A DNA stretch of 64,000 bases from Agromyces bauzanensis (lineage in GTDB: Bacteria; Actinomycetota; Actinomycetes; Actinomycetales; Microbacteriaceae): the NCBI RefSeq assembly GCF_014645655.1, contig NZ_BMMD01000006.1:24376-88375 (forward strand), in the 5' to 3' direction. Shown here piece by piece: positions 27,601 to 34,182 of this stretch (positions are counted from its first letter, which is position 1; each line of letters starts with the position of its first letter). The translations under genes were made by a program, and so were the position numbers. The notes beneath the pieces are model-generated. The model worked only from the letters and a program-made list of their open reading frames with translations. It made no database searches and was not told where the DNA came from.

Positions 27601-27985
27601 CACCCCGAAGCCGGTCGTGCAGATGATGTGCGACACGCTGGAGGGGGCGACCCCGGGCATCTTCTCCGACCCGGACAAGACGTTCGCCGACCTGTTCTCC
27701 ACCGCCGGTCTGTTCTGCATGGAGATCGTCCGCCGGCTCGAAGAGGGCTTGGCCGACGCCATCCCTGACCAGGACGACCGGCTGCGGCACATCCTGACGC
27801 GGCAGGTGTTCGAGATGAGCCACAACGAGATCCTGCACGCCATTACATTGGAGGCCGTCAGCGGTGGTGTGGCCGAGCGACGGGCTTGGCTGGAAGCCAG
27901 TGGGCACTTCCGGGTCGGCGACCTCGCCCGCATGACCTCCGAGGAACGCGAGCGGGTAGTGGACGAGATGCTGGGAGACAACTGA
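24653..27985 (+). CDS. GIY-YIG nuclease fused to SF2 helicase, restriction subunit
   Basis: This 1110-residue protein starts at GTG 24653. Residues 11-48 (VVPYIYSWKTPD, then KYDGWEKIGYTEQESAEKRI) match the T5orf172-type GIY-YIG nuclease. The helicase follows: Walker A region AKPRFGKT at about 164-171 and DEAH at about 283-286, then SGTPFKAL. A long charged helical linker (about 700-870) leads to a C-terminal domain with TPKPVVQMM and FADLFSTAGLFCMEIVRRL, which looks like a second methyltransferase N-terminal motif. So nuclease, motor and part of a methylase share one chain. It is the restriction component of a three-gene system. Confidence 0.75.
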   Translation: MASPNISTFHEVVPYIYSWKTPDIPKYDGWEKIGYTEQESAEKRISQQGSQLNITKIKVWAYRAAFITEDGGTFRDSHFHAFLKQQGIQREFDPTSTPSRTEWHKFAGAPKTSQQYFFEFASKSFTTPLGASQDDYRLRPEQQQAVSQAMTAFGPQGAGEVLWNAKPRFGKTLTTYDLMAKMDVKRALIVTNRPAIANSWFDDYQRFIGHQTSYQFVSDSPSLAQRSPMTREQWRAYSLENVDQDPRIIEFVSLQDLKGSQYFGGSFDKLKHIADFDWDLLVIDEAHEGVDTTKTDVAFNQIKRRHTLHLSGTPFKALASGRFSDNQIFNWTYENEQDAKESWADDSIDNPYAQLPTLNLLTYQLSRMVADRLTEGVALDEDAGNVDYTFDLAEFFATKENGYFVYEADVTRFLDALATQEKYPFSTPELRDEIRHSFWLLNRVASAKALERMLKKHPVFGGYTVILAAGDGRPHADENDGLDEDADDSVTVGKSLDKVRAAIAKAEAEGGKTITLSVGQLTTGVTVPEWTAVIMLSNLSSPALYMQAAFRSQNPCTFTRGDKVFQKKNAYIFDFAPERTLTIFDAFANNLAPHPPIDAGERRENIRRLLNFFPILGEDTEGRMIELDAAQVLTFPQVFKAREVVRRGFLSNLLFANVSGIFRAVEHFQDILNQLPVAKEKKAEKGKPVEFPIPPPTTDAHGNVQIDVGTVINAKIAELGKPIYSDEDVPPLDPATTKATEAAKQIAAVVTEKARETRTKVAAEYGMTAKQVENDEKATEAQVKVKVERAYVEHQIVLNHIEAEGTDAATEAEFLAVEAKKAEAKAELDAQVLSIFHHTLDNVTETVVKREETKKVQSEANKTMDAARDHLRGFARTIPMFLMAYGDQNITLANFDDYTPDDVFAEITGITEEDFRKLRDGREVTDQKTGEITRVPGLFDEAVFNQAIQEFLNKKDGLSDYFDPALTEDIFAYIPQQKTSLVFTPKPVVQMMCDTLEGATPGIFSDPDKTFADLFSTAGLFCMEIVRRLEEGLADAIPDQDDRLRHILTRQVFEMSHNEILHAITLEAVSGGVAERRAWLEASGHFRVGDLARMTSEERERVVDEMLGDN

Positions 27986-27986
27986 C

Positions 27987-29042
27987 ATGGCCAAGAAGTT
28001 CGATGTCGTGATCGGCAATCCTCCCTACCAGGAGGAGGCCCAGGGCGAGGGCACTCGCGGTACCCCCATCTACCACCGCTTTATGGACGCCGCGTACGAG
28101 GTCGCCAGGAAAGCCGTGCTCATCACACCAGCACGCTTTCTGTTCAACGCGGGGTTCACGCCGAAGGACTGGAACGAGAAGATGCTGGCGGACGAGTACC
28201 TGAGGGTGGCATATTTCGAGTCCGACTCAAACCTCCTGTTTTCGAGCCTTACGGACCCTATCAAGGGCGGCATCGCCGTCACATACCGCGATTCGGAACT
28301 CAAGCTCGGCCCCATCGGTTTCTTCACCAGGCACCCCGAGCTCAACACGATCCTGCACAAGGTCAACGTGTCCGGTGGCGAGTCTCTTGAACAGCTCGAA
28401 ATCACGAGCTCTCGCTCATACCGCTACACGGACAAGTTGTACGAGGACCACCCCCAGGCGTTGGCACTACGTCCGGTGGGTAATGCCGCGTTGGTGAACA
28501 CGAACGCCTTCGAGCAGTTCTCCTTCCTCTACTACGCTGATGAACCCGCCGACGGCAACGGGTACGTGCGGATTCTCGGGGTGATCAAGAACAGACGATT
28601 CTTCCGCTGGATCAGCAGCGAGTACATCACCGGTCCTGAGAGCTTCGACAAGTACAAGGTTGCGGTTCCGGCGGCGAACGGGTCGGGGTCGACGACTGAC
28701 TTCTTTGGCGTCGCGCTGAACAAGCCGACCGTGCTTGAGCCAAGAGTTGCGGTCACACAGACGTTCATCACCATCGGCTCGTTCGAGACCGAAGCAGAGG
28801 CGCAGGCGTGCCTGAAGTACATCAAGTCCAAGTTCGCGAGGACGCTGCTCGGTGTGTTGAAGATCACCCAGCACAATCCGGCGAAGGCGTGGAAGTACGT
28901 CCCTGTTCAAGACTTCACGCTCACGTCCGACATCGACTGGTCGAAGTCGATCCCCGAGATCGACGAGGAGCTCTACGCAAAGTACAGTCTCGACGCGGCC
29001 GAGATCGCGTTCATCGAATCCCAAGTCAAACCGACGGATTGA
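27987..29042 (+). CDS. Eco57I-type DNA methyltransferase, NPPY and target-recognition half
   Basis: This 351-residue protein opens with MAKKFDVVIGNPPYQEEAQG, the NPPY catalytic motif of N6-adenine methylases only 11 residues from the start, and continues with the fold strands VLITPARFLFNAG. The rest resembles a target-recognition region ending in a small helical tail. It has no SAM motif I of its own, which must come from the upstream product(s). The ATG starts one base after the helicase stop, so translation is coupled. Confidence 0.8.
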   Translation: MAKKFDVVIGNPPYQEEAQGEGTRGTPIYHRFMDAAYEVARKAVLITPARFLFNAGFTPKDWNEKMLADEYLRVAYFESDSNLLFSSLTDPIKGGIAVTYRDSELKLGPIGFFTRHPELNTILHKVNVSGGESLEQLEITSSRSYRYTDKLYEDHPQALALRPVGNAALVNTNAFEQFSFLYYADEPADGNGYVRILGVIKNRRFFRWISSEYITGPESFDKYKVAVPAANGSGSTTDFFGVALNKPTVLEPRVAVTQTFITIGSFETEAEAQACLKYIKSKFARTLLGVLKITQHNPAKAWKYVPVQDFTLTSDIDWSKSIPEIDEELYAKYSLDAAEIAFIESQVKPTD

Positions 29043-29169
29043 CCGCGGGGTTCGTCGCGGAAGCCCTTCATGGTTCATGCACAGGCAGGGGGATGTCCCC
29101 GAGATACACTGCCGCGTCGAGCGCCTCCCGAAGCCGGCGGTGTCCACGCTGTAGCCTGCGACCATAGCG

Positions 29170-29345
29170 CAGGGAAGTCCGTCCGCCTGTATTTCGTAGA
29201 CGGACGCCCACGGACTCCTCACTGCCGAGATCATGAATTGGACGGGGCACGTTATGGCGGCCCCTCGCTCGGACGCACGCGACAAACTGCTCAAGCGCGA
29301 GGAAGCCATGTGCACCGGCGTGTACGTGCTGCTCGGGAACGACCC
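29170..29345 (+). pseudogene. GIY-YIG/DUF4357-type gene remnant, N-terminal fragment
   Basis: KSVRLYFVDGRP in one frame continues, after a one-base shift at about 29,210, as HGLLTAEIMNWTGHVMAAPR and SDARDKLLKREEAMCTGVYV with LLGNDPG. This is the standard opening of a GIY-YIG nuclease group (RIYFVDG.p.GLLTAEIMNWTGHV...TGVY.L.G), but the YIGE half is missing. The region then runs into the 3' end of the minus-strand gene. It is the third GIY-YIG fossil in the element. Confidence 0.6.
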
Positions 29346-29389
29346 CGGACCGCTCGCCCACAACGTGGCCCAGAATGTGTCCCTGAGCG

Positions 29390-29803
29390 TTACTGCGCAG
29401 GCACTTGAAGGACGCGGCGTAGTTGTGAGCCGCCCGGCTCCAGCCGATACGACACAACTACGTTGGCCGGACCCGAGAGCGTAAACCGCGACACCAGGAC
29501 GAATTCCTTCGCCTGGCCCTCGCCAAGCGATGCAGGCCCCGCCGCCACCTCGATAAGCCGCTTCTTGTCCAGATCGGTCAAACCCTCGATTTCGACCATG
29601 AATGCGACATCTGGCCCTTCATTCACAAGGAGCCAGGTCTCGCCTGCCTTGTGCCGGATCATGAAGTCGGCGCGCCCAGACTCGTTGTCCGCGAGGATGC
29701 TCTGCGCCCGGTTCGGGTCGCCCAGCGCCGCTACCAGTGTGGCGCGTTGCTGGGCATCTTTCGACCGGCGGTTGCTGGCGAGGGTGAGATAGCCGAAGAG
29801 CAC
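29390..29803 (-). CDS. hypothetical membrane-anchored protein
   Basis: From GTG 29803 this gives 137 residues. Without a standard start the frame stays open about 110 bases further upstream, adding AAQWVGSAAAAAAVLVAVLF, a clear transmembrane segment, so the true start may be a non-canonical codon near 29,911. The soluble part (LVNEGPDVAFMVEIEGLTDL, then FVLVSRFTLSGPANVVVSYR) looks like a small beta-sandwich domain. It is divergent from the three-helix membrane gene at 29,972. Function unknown. Confidence 0.5.
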   Translation of the reverse strand: MLFGYLTLASNRRSKDAQQRATLVAALGDPNRAQSILADNESGRADFMIRHKAGETWLLVNEGPDVAFMVEIEGLTDLDKKRLIEVAAGPASLGEGQAKEFVLVSRFTLSGPANVVVSYRLEPGGSQLRRVLQVPAQ

Positions 29804-29959
29804 CGCGACCAGGACCGCCGCCGCCGCAGCGGCAGACCCAACCCACTGCGCAGCGAGCGACCACGTTTCGTAGATTGTCGGGTCGGGCGCAGGCGAGTGG
29901 CATGCGCCAAGGGTAATGGGACTACGGCACGGCTCCGATCAGGTGCCGGAGGCCTCGCC

Positions 29960-29965
29960 TATGCT
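29960..29965 (+). promoter_or_regulatory. -10 box TATGCT of a leaderless promoter
   Basis: TATGCT ends six bases before the ATG at 29,972, the same geometry as several other genes in the window. It indicates leaderless transcription of the membrane protein and micro-gene operon. Confidence 0.55.
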
Positions 29966-29971
29966 AAGCGC

Positions 29972-30562
29972 ATGTCCGCTCCACGCCCGTGGATGAAGAG
30001 CTGGCGGAAGACCCGTCGCTCGGCTCAGGAGCGCGCGAAAAGGATTCGAATACTCAACGCCGAACTTGATGTCCTACGCGGTGCGTCGTCCGAGCGGTCG
30101 CGGACCATCGACACGAAGGCGTCATTCATCGTGGTGGTGGCGGGTGTGCTCGCATCGGTCACCGGTCTGTCGCTCGTCAGCACCGAAACCTGGCTCGTCG
30201 GGCTCTTACCGTTCGGCCTGACGGTCGCCGCTGTGGCAGTGGCGACGGCCGCCCTCTGGCCCCGGAAGATTGACCTACCGTCCGCGCGTGAAGTGGTCGA
30301 CGCATGGGTTGACGCCGACATGCCCGCTGACGAACTCGAAGACAACGTCCTTGAAGTCAAGGCACAAGAAGTCACCAACCGTGACGCGCAGAACGAGAAG
30401 CGGGCGAAGCTGACGAATTGGGGCTTCGGCCTCGTGCTCGCCGGACTCGTTACGACTCTCGCCGTAGTAATTCTCACCACACTTAGCCCCACTTGGAGTA
30501 ACCATGACGAAACCGAACCCACCCAAACCCCAGTCAACACCCAAGCCCCAGCCGCGACCTGA
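29972..30562 (+). CDS. three-helix membrane protein, SLATT/Pycsar-effector-like layout
   Basis: This 196-residue protein has a basic N-terminal helix, then the segment RTIDTKASFIVVVAGVLASV (first helix about 51-69), a second helix about 76-96 ending ALWPRKI, a cytosolic helical stretch (about 101-149, NEKRAKLTNWG at its end), and a third helix at about 150-171. A charged IDTKAS lead into a helix pair is common in SLATT and Pycsar-type effector proteins, which permeabilise membranes in defence systems; the match is by layout only. The proline- and threonine-rich tail is overlapped by the first micro-gene in another frame. Confidence 0.6.
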   Translation: MSAPRPWMKSWRKTRRSAQERAKRIRILNAELDVLRGASSERSRTIDTKASFIVVVAGVLASVTGLSLVSTETWLVGLLPFGLTVAAVAVATAALWPRKIDLPSAREVVDAWVDADMPADELEDNVLEVKAQEVTNRDAQNEKRAKLTNWGFGLVLAGLVTTLAVVILTTLSPTWSNHDETEPTQTPVNTQAPAAT

Positions 30563-30623
30563 CGTGACAATGGTGATGCAGACGCTGACGCACAGCGACA
30601 ACACACCGATCGAGAAGCGATGA
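30504..30623 (+). CDS. micro-protein 1 of a four-member tandem family (39 aa)
   Basis: The ATG at 30504 follows GGAG at 30495-30498. The peptide begins MTKPNPPKPQ, is proline- and lysine-rich, and carries the family core PRPDVTMVMQTLTHS before a short charged tail ending IEKR. The gene starts inside the end of the membrane protein gene in another reading frame. The TGA overlaps the next ATG. A core shared with three neighbours in different frames argues strongly that it is translated. Confidence 0.65.
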   Translation: MTKPNPPKPQSTPKPQPRPDVTMVMQTLTHSDNTPIEKR

Positions 30624-30733
30624 GCGACGACCAGGAGCCAAACCGGGAGCCCGCGTCGTCCCGGCCCGACGTTGAAATCGTGTTCAAGAAGGTCACGGCG
30701 ACCCAGCACGAGGAACCGAAGGAACAGCGATGA
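30620..30733 (+). CDS. micro-protein 2 of the tandem family (37 aa)
   Basis: It starts in an ATGA overlap with micro-gene 1. The peptide begins MSDDQEPNREP and carries SSRPDVEIVFKKVTATQ, aligned with the core of the other three, then a charged tail ending KEQR. Translation is probably coupled to micro-gene 1 because its own ribosome site (GAGAAG) is weak. Confidence 0.65.
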   Translation: MSDDQEPNREPASSRPDVEIVFKKVTATQHEEPKEQR

Positions 30734-30855
30734 GTGATGTCACTTCCCCGCCACCTGCGCCGACACCCGCGCCTGCCTCGGCGTCGGCCCGTCCCGAAGT
30801 GGGAATGGTGTTTGAGACCTTGCTCGCGTCGGGTGACCGGACAACGAAGGAGTAA
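30730..30855 (+). CDS. micro-protein 3 of the tandem family (41 aa)
   Basis: It starts in an ATGA overlap with micro-gene 2, with GAAGGAA upstream. The N-terminal half is almost entirely Pro, Ala, Ser and Thr (SPPPAPTPAPASASA), then the core ARPEVGMVFETLLASG and a short tail ending TTKE. The D-to-E change at the core's third position is conservative. Confidence 0.65.
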   Translation: MSDVTSPPPAPTPAPASASARPEVGMVFETLLASGDRTTKE

Positions 30856-30857
30856 CC

Positions 30858-30986
30858 ATGGGCGACGACGACAAGCCCCCGCCCCCGCATCCGCCTACGC
30901 GCCCGGATGTCGAGAAGGTGTTCAAGCGGCTGACGGAGAACGACCGTGGGCCGCAACCGCGCGGGGACGATGCCAGCGACGACTAG
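30858..30986 (+). CDS. micro-protein 4 of the tandem family (42 aa)
   Basis: The ATG at 30858 has the same context as micro-gene 1 (GGAG, then TAACC before ATG), suggesting segmental duplication. The peptide begins MGDDDKPPPPHPP and has TRPDVEKVFKRLTENDRG, then a longer acidic tail ending DASDD. It closes the array; a T6 run follows at about 30,990 without an obvious stem. Confidence 0.65.
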   Translation: MGDDDKPPPPHPPTRPDVEKVFKRLTENDRGPQPRGDDASDD

Positions 30987-31122
30987 TGCCTTTTTTCCCG
31001 AAGGTGGGGCGTCCGTCTTTGAAGCAGACCCGTTGACTCGAAGCGGCTCGGCTACCACCCGAGATGTGCGCCAGACTTGGCGGAGGATCTCGGCCATCCG
31101 CCTACGGGTCGGTAGCCCCCGT

Positions 31123-31128
31123 TACGCT
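31123..31128 (+). promoter_or_regulatory. -10 box TACGCT of a leaderless promoter
   Basis: TACGCT ends seven bases before the GTG at 31136, which has no usable ribosome site, as expected for a leaderless transcript. Confidence 0.5.
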
Positions 31129-31135
31129 CAGAGGC

Positions 31136-31717
31136 GTGGCTGACACGAAACAGACGAAGACCGTGGGCGAGCATTGGGCTGCCTCGGAACTGGCGCGCCG
31201 TGGCTGGGCACCGGCCTTGACCCGCGACGGACTCGAGCGCGCCGACATCTTGGCTGTCCATACCGGGGATGAACGGCGACTCATCGAGGTGCAGGTCAAG
31301 TCGATCCGCGGAGACTCCGCGAAAAGCAGCTGGCCTCTGGGGGAGAAGAGCCAACAGCCGCCAAAGCATGCTCACGAATGGTTCGTGATGGTTGCGGTCC
31401 CGGACGACGTTGCGAAACCAATGCGCGGGTTCGTCATCCCACGGGCCCATGTCGCGGCTGCCGCTTGGATTGGGCACCAGCACTGGTTCACCGAACCTGG
31501 GATTCCACCAGGCAAGCGCAACGTCGGTCCAGACCGCAGCCGTGTTCAGATCCGGACCTTCGAACGATACGAGGGCCGGTGGGACTTGCTCGACGCGTCA
31601 GCCGATGAAGCCCCGATCCTCTTGCTGCTCGAATATCGCGGCTACGCGCTCGAGGAGGATCGTGTCGGGTTGCCGGCAGGTCACCCGTGGCGGGAGAACA
31701 TGCCGGCGCCCTGGTAG
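31136..31717 (+). CDS. PD-(D/E)xK nuclease-like protein
   Basis: This 193-residue protein starts at GTG 31136. GEHWAASELARRGW is followed by TRDGLERADILAVHTGDERR and LIEVQVKSI, the helix, Asp and E-x-K-like strand arrangement of a restriction-endonuclease-like fold (as in DUF4365-type proteins). The rest is WFVMVAVPDD with a C-terminal domain containing EPGIPPGKRNVGPD. The activity is inferred. It is the last gene of the element before the attachment site. Confidence 0.55.
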   Translation: MADTKQTKTVGEHWAASELARRGWAPALTRDGLERADILAVHTGDERRLIEVQVKSIRGDSAKSSWPLGEKSQQPPKHAHEWFVMVAVPDDVAKPMRGFVIPRAHVAAAAWIGHQHWFTEPGIPPGKRNVGPDRSRVQIRTFERYEGRWDLLDASADEAPILLLLEYRGYALEEDRVGLPAGHPWRENMPAPW

Positions 31718-31900
31718 GAGGCACGTAGGCATGTCCCTCCGGCGTGTGGCCGTTTTGTGGCCTTTTTCAACCACAAACACCGCCAATCGGGGGCATCCAA
31801 CGGAAGAACTCCGGCCGGCTAGATTAGCGCTTCTCCCATATAATTGCTGGCATCCACAACCAAACACGTGCGCTCAATGCGATGTGCAGCACTGTCAGGG

Positions 31901-31931
31901 GGTCAGGGGTTCGAGTCCCCTCAGATCCACC
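31901..31931 (+). other. tRNA 3' end, probable right attachment site of the element
   Basis: AGGGGTTCGAGTCCCCT (31905-31921) is a canonical T arm, followed by CAGATCC, A, CC, the 3' acceptor strand with discriminator and partial CCA. No matching 5' acceptor strand (GGATCTG) occurs within the preceding 100 bases, so this is a tRNA 3' fragment, not a gene. Such duplicated 3' ends are left at one edge by tyrosine-recombinase integration into a tRNA gene. Everything left of it has mobile-element content; everything right is chromosomal. Confidence 0.7.
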
Positions 31932-31935
31932 GATT

Positions 31936-31964
31936 CGAAGCCCCGGCCGACGGCCGGGGCTTCG
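31936..31964. terminator. strong hairpin after the tRNA 3' end
   Basis: CGAAGCCCCGGCC / GGCCGGGGCTTCG forms a perfect 13-bp stem with a three-base GAC loop. There is no T tail; it was probably the terminator of the tRNA gene now outside this copy. Confidence 0.6.
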
Positions 31965-32300
31965 TCGTCGGTGGACTCTGAGCCGCCGGTGCGACGCACG
32001 CGGTTGCGGCGAGGCTCGCATTCCCAAGCGGGCGCCACGGTCTCGTTCCAGAGCCGGTCGGCGTTGCCGCGATCGGCGGCCTGAGACACCACCCCTGTTC
32101 CACCGACCGACGGATCCTGGATTGCGCCGCGATCCGGGCGTCCTCGACGTAGCGCTCGGGGACGCCGGTCACGAGGACTGAGGCGGCCGGTTTGCGGGCC
32201 ACGCGTCGTAGGGGCGTTCCGAGATATGGGGATCATCGAGATCGATCGGCGTCACCAGGTGAGCCAAGGCGGTCGGTCGGGGTCATGACCGGATCCCCGT
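31965..32300. other. junction region without a convincing gene
   Basis: Between the hairpin and the TetR operators I see only short frames. A minus-strand piece starting near 32,202 (AASVLVTGVPERYVEDARIA) is protein-like but degrades into a basic, low-complexity frame. It may be the fossil of a gene interrupted by integration. Confidence 0.4.
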
Positions 32301-32305
32301 CCAAT

Positions 32306-32367
32306 CCAACCGGATGTTTTACTTGACCGGGAGGCTCGCAAGCCAGCTCATCAATCCATCCGGTTGG
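32306..32367. promoter_or_regulatory. paired inverted operator sites for the TetR gene
   Basis: CCAACCGGATG at 32306-32316 is repeated in reverse orientation as CATCCGGTTGG at 32357-32367, spacing 51 bases centre to centre. Each copy is itself an imperfect palindrome around CCGG. The second copy abuts the -10 box of the TetR gene, so autorepression is likely. Confidence 0.65.
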
Positions 32368-32369
32368 TT

Positions 32370-32375
32370 TAGACT
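32370..32375 (+). promoter_or_regulatory. -10 box TAGACT of the tetR leaderless promoter
   Basis: TAGACT ends seven bases before ATG 32383, and the right-hand operator lies directly upstream of it, where a bound repressor would block polymerase. Confidence 0.55.
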
Positions 32376-32382
32376 GACGGGC

Positions 32383-32943
32383 ATGGCCTACGACTCGGAA
32401 GCGACGCGTGCCCGCCTGCTCGACGCTGCATACGAGGAGTTCGTGGCGTTCGGCCTCGCCGGCGCGCGAGTGGAACGGATCGCGAAGGCGGCCACGGCCA
32501 ACAAGCAGGCGATCTACGCCTACTTCGGCTCAAAGGACGCGCTCTTCGACGCAGTGCTCGACACCCGGCTCCAGGTGCTCGCCGACCTGGTGCCGTTCAG
32601 ACCAGACGATCTGCCCGAGTACATCGGCGCGCTGTTCGACCAACTCTGCCTCGATCCCGGACTGTTGCGCCTCACGCAGTGGAAGGCGCTCGAGCGCTCA
32701 GATGCATCCGAGTCGGAGCGTGAGGCGCACTCCGAGAAGGCGACCGCGCTCGCCGACGTGCTCGGCATCGGGCTGGAGCCGGCGGTCGACCTGATGATGA
32801 TCGTTCTCGCCGTCGGCCAGGCTTGGCTGCTCACCTCGCCCGCCCTGCGCAACCCCGTGGGAAACAACGAGGCCGCCCGTCGTCGTCGGCACCGTGCGTC
32901 GGTCATCGCCGCGGTGCGGGCCGTCGCATCCGCCTCGCGGTGA
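32383..32943 (+). CDS. TetR-family regulator
   Basis: This 186-residue protein has the N-terminal TetR HTH (TRARLLDAAYEEFVAFGLAG, then ARVERIAKAATANKQAIYAY) and a TetR_C-like helical ligand domain. ATG 32383 fits the leaderless promoter. The ligand and target genes are unknown; the inverted operators upstream point to autoregulation, and no other target is evident nearby. Confidence 0.85.
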   Translation: MAYDSEATRARLLDAAYEEFVAFGLAGARVERIAKAATANKQAIYAYFGSKDALFDAVLDTRLQVLADLVPFRPDDLPEYIGALFDQLCLDPGLLRLTQWKALERSDASESEREAHSEKATALADVLGIGLEPAVDLMMIVLAVGQAWLLTSPALRNPVGNNEAARRRRHRASVIAAVRAVASASR

Positions 32944-32995
32944 GTTCCCGACCGGCTGACCGTCGCTGAGCGGATCCCGTCGCCGTCGGCCGGGT

Positions 32996-33001
32996 TAGGC
33001 T
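32996..33001 (+). promoter_or_regulatory. -10 box TAGGCT of a leaderless promoter
   Basis: TAGGCT ends six bases before ATG 33008. Confidence 0.5.
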
Positions 33002-33007
33002 CGAGAG

Positions 33008-33595
33008 ATGGACCTCCGCGACATCCCTCTCACGACCATCGACGGCGACGAGGCCTCGCTCGCCGGCTACGCCGACCGTGTGGTGATGGTGGTGAACGTC
33101 GCCTCCCGCTGCGGGCTCACGCCGCAATACGAGAAGCTCGAGGCGCTGCAGCGCGAGTACGGTGATCGCGGGTTCACGGTGATCGGTTTCCCGTGCAACC
33201 AGTTCGCGGGCCAGGAGCCGGGCGGCGCCGAGGACATCAAGGCATTCTGCTCGACGACCTACGGGGTGTCGTTCCCGCTGATGGCGAAGGTGAAGGTCAA
33301 CGGCAGGCACCGGCATCCGCTCTACGACCAGCTCCGGAAGACGCCGGACGCGGCCGGCAGGGCCGGCCGTGTGCAGTGGAACTTCGAGAAGTTCCTCGTG
33401 CTGCCGTCGGGGGAGGTGCAGCGGTTCCGCCCGGCGGTGCAGCCCGACGATCCCGCGATCATCGCGGTGATCGAGGAGGGCTCGCCGAAGCCGCCGCGGC
33501 CTGAGCGGGGCGCGGCGCGTTTCCTTGACCGACCTGTCGCCACGCCCCACAATTGGGGGGTTGAGCAGTTCAACGGGAGCGGGGGAAACGAATGA
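33008..33595 (+). CDS. glutathione peroxidase-family thiol peroxidase
   Basis: This 195-residue protein has the peroxidatic cysteine at Cys35 (NVASRCGLTPQY), FPCNQFAGQEPG with the conserved Gln, and WNFEKFL with the conserved Trp. Bacterial members usually draw electrons from thioredoxin. The C-terminus runs about 35 residues past the usual end (LDRPVATPHNWGVEQFN), an odd extension. It ends in an ATGA overlap with the membrane protein gene. Confidence 0.9.
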   Translation: MDLRDIPLTTIDGDEASLAGYADRVVMVVNVASRCGLTPQYEKLEALQREYGDRGFTVIGFPCNQFAGQEPGGAEDIKAFCSTTYGVSFPLMAKVKVNGRHRHPLYDQLRKTPDAAGRAGRVQWNFEKFLVLPSGEVQRFRPAVQPDDPAIIAVIEEGSPKPPRPERGAARFLDRPVATPHNWGVEQFNGSGGNE

Positions 33596-34125
33596 CCGAC
33601 GCGTATGCTCGTCCGATCGTCGATCAGGGCGCCGCTTCGAGCGGAGTCCCGGCACCGCGGGTCGACGACACCGCGGTGCTCCGCGATCCGGCATCCCAGC
33701 CTGAGCACGGCGGCCAGCCGTCACCGTCCGGCCCGGGCGCGACCCCGTGGAGCCGCGACCTGCGGTTCATGCTCGTCGTGCTCACGGCCATCGTGGTGCT
33801 GTTCCTCGCGTTCGCGCTGCTGATCGCCTTCAGCCCCACGGGTGCGGCCATCAGCGCCCTCGCGATCATCGCGGCGCCGATCGCGACCATGGTCGCGGCC
33901 TACTACGGCATCTCGCTCGCACTGCGACAGGTCACCGACGCGCGGAACGCCGCCCAGGCGGCCGACGCCCGCGCGCGGGCCGCCGAGGCGAGCGCCCGCG
34001 AGTCCGACGCGTGGGCCGCCCAGATGGAGTCCGGCCTGCGAGTCGCGGTCGCCAAGCTGAAGGCCGACGGCCGCGACACGCGCGACGTGGAGCGTGCGGC
34101 GGGCACGCCCGACGAGTTCTTCTGA
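33592..34125 (+). CDS. two-helix membrane protein with C-terminal coiled coil
   Basis: This 177-residue protein has a disordered N-terminus (about 55 residues), two hydrophobic helices (LRFMLVVLTAIVVLFLAFAL and AALISALAIIAAP-like), and a charged alanine-rich helix (RNAAQAADARARAAEASARE). The function is unknown. The start overlaps the peroxidase stop, so the two are co-translated. Confidence 0.7.
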   Translation: MTDAYARPIVDQGAASSGVPAPRVDDTAVLRDPASQPEHGGQPSPSGPGATPWSRDLRFMLVVLTAIVVLFLAFALLIAFSPTGAAISALAIIAAPIATMVAAYYGISLALRQVTDARNAAQAADARARAAEASARESDAWAAQMESGLRVAVAKLKADGRDTRDVERAAGTPDEFF

Positions 34126-34182
34126 TCGGGACCGGGGAGGCTTCGGAGCCGGCTGGGACCCGGTGACGGCCCCGGCGCGGTG

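Noticed and set aside
31824..32027. Short minus-strand frame with SEGTRTPDPL
   Set aside because: This peptide is the known artefact of translating a tRNA 3' end in reverse and is not a protein.
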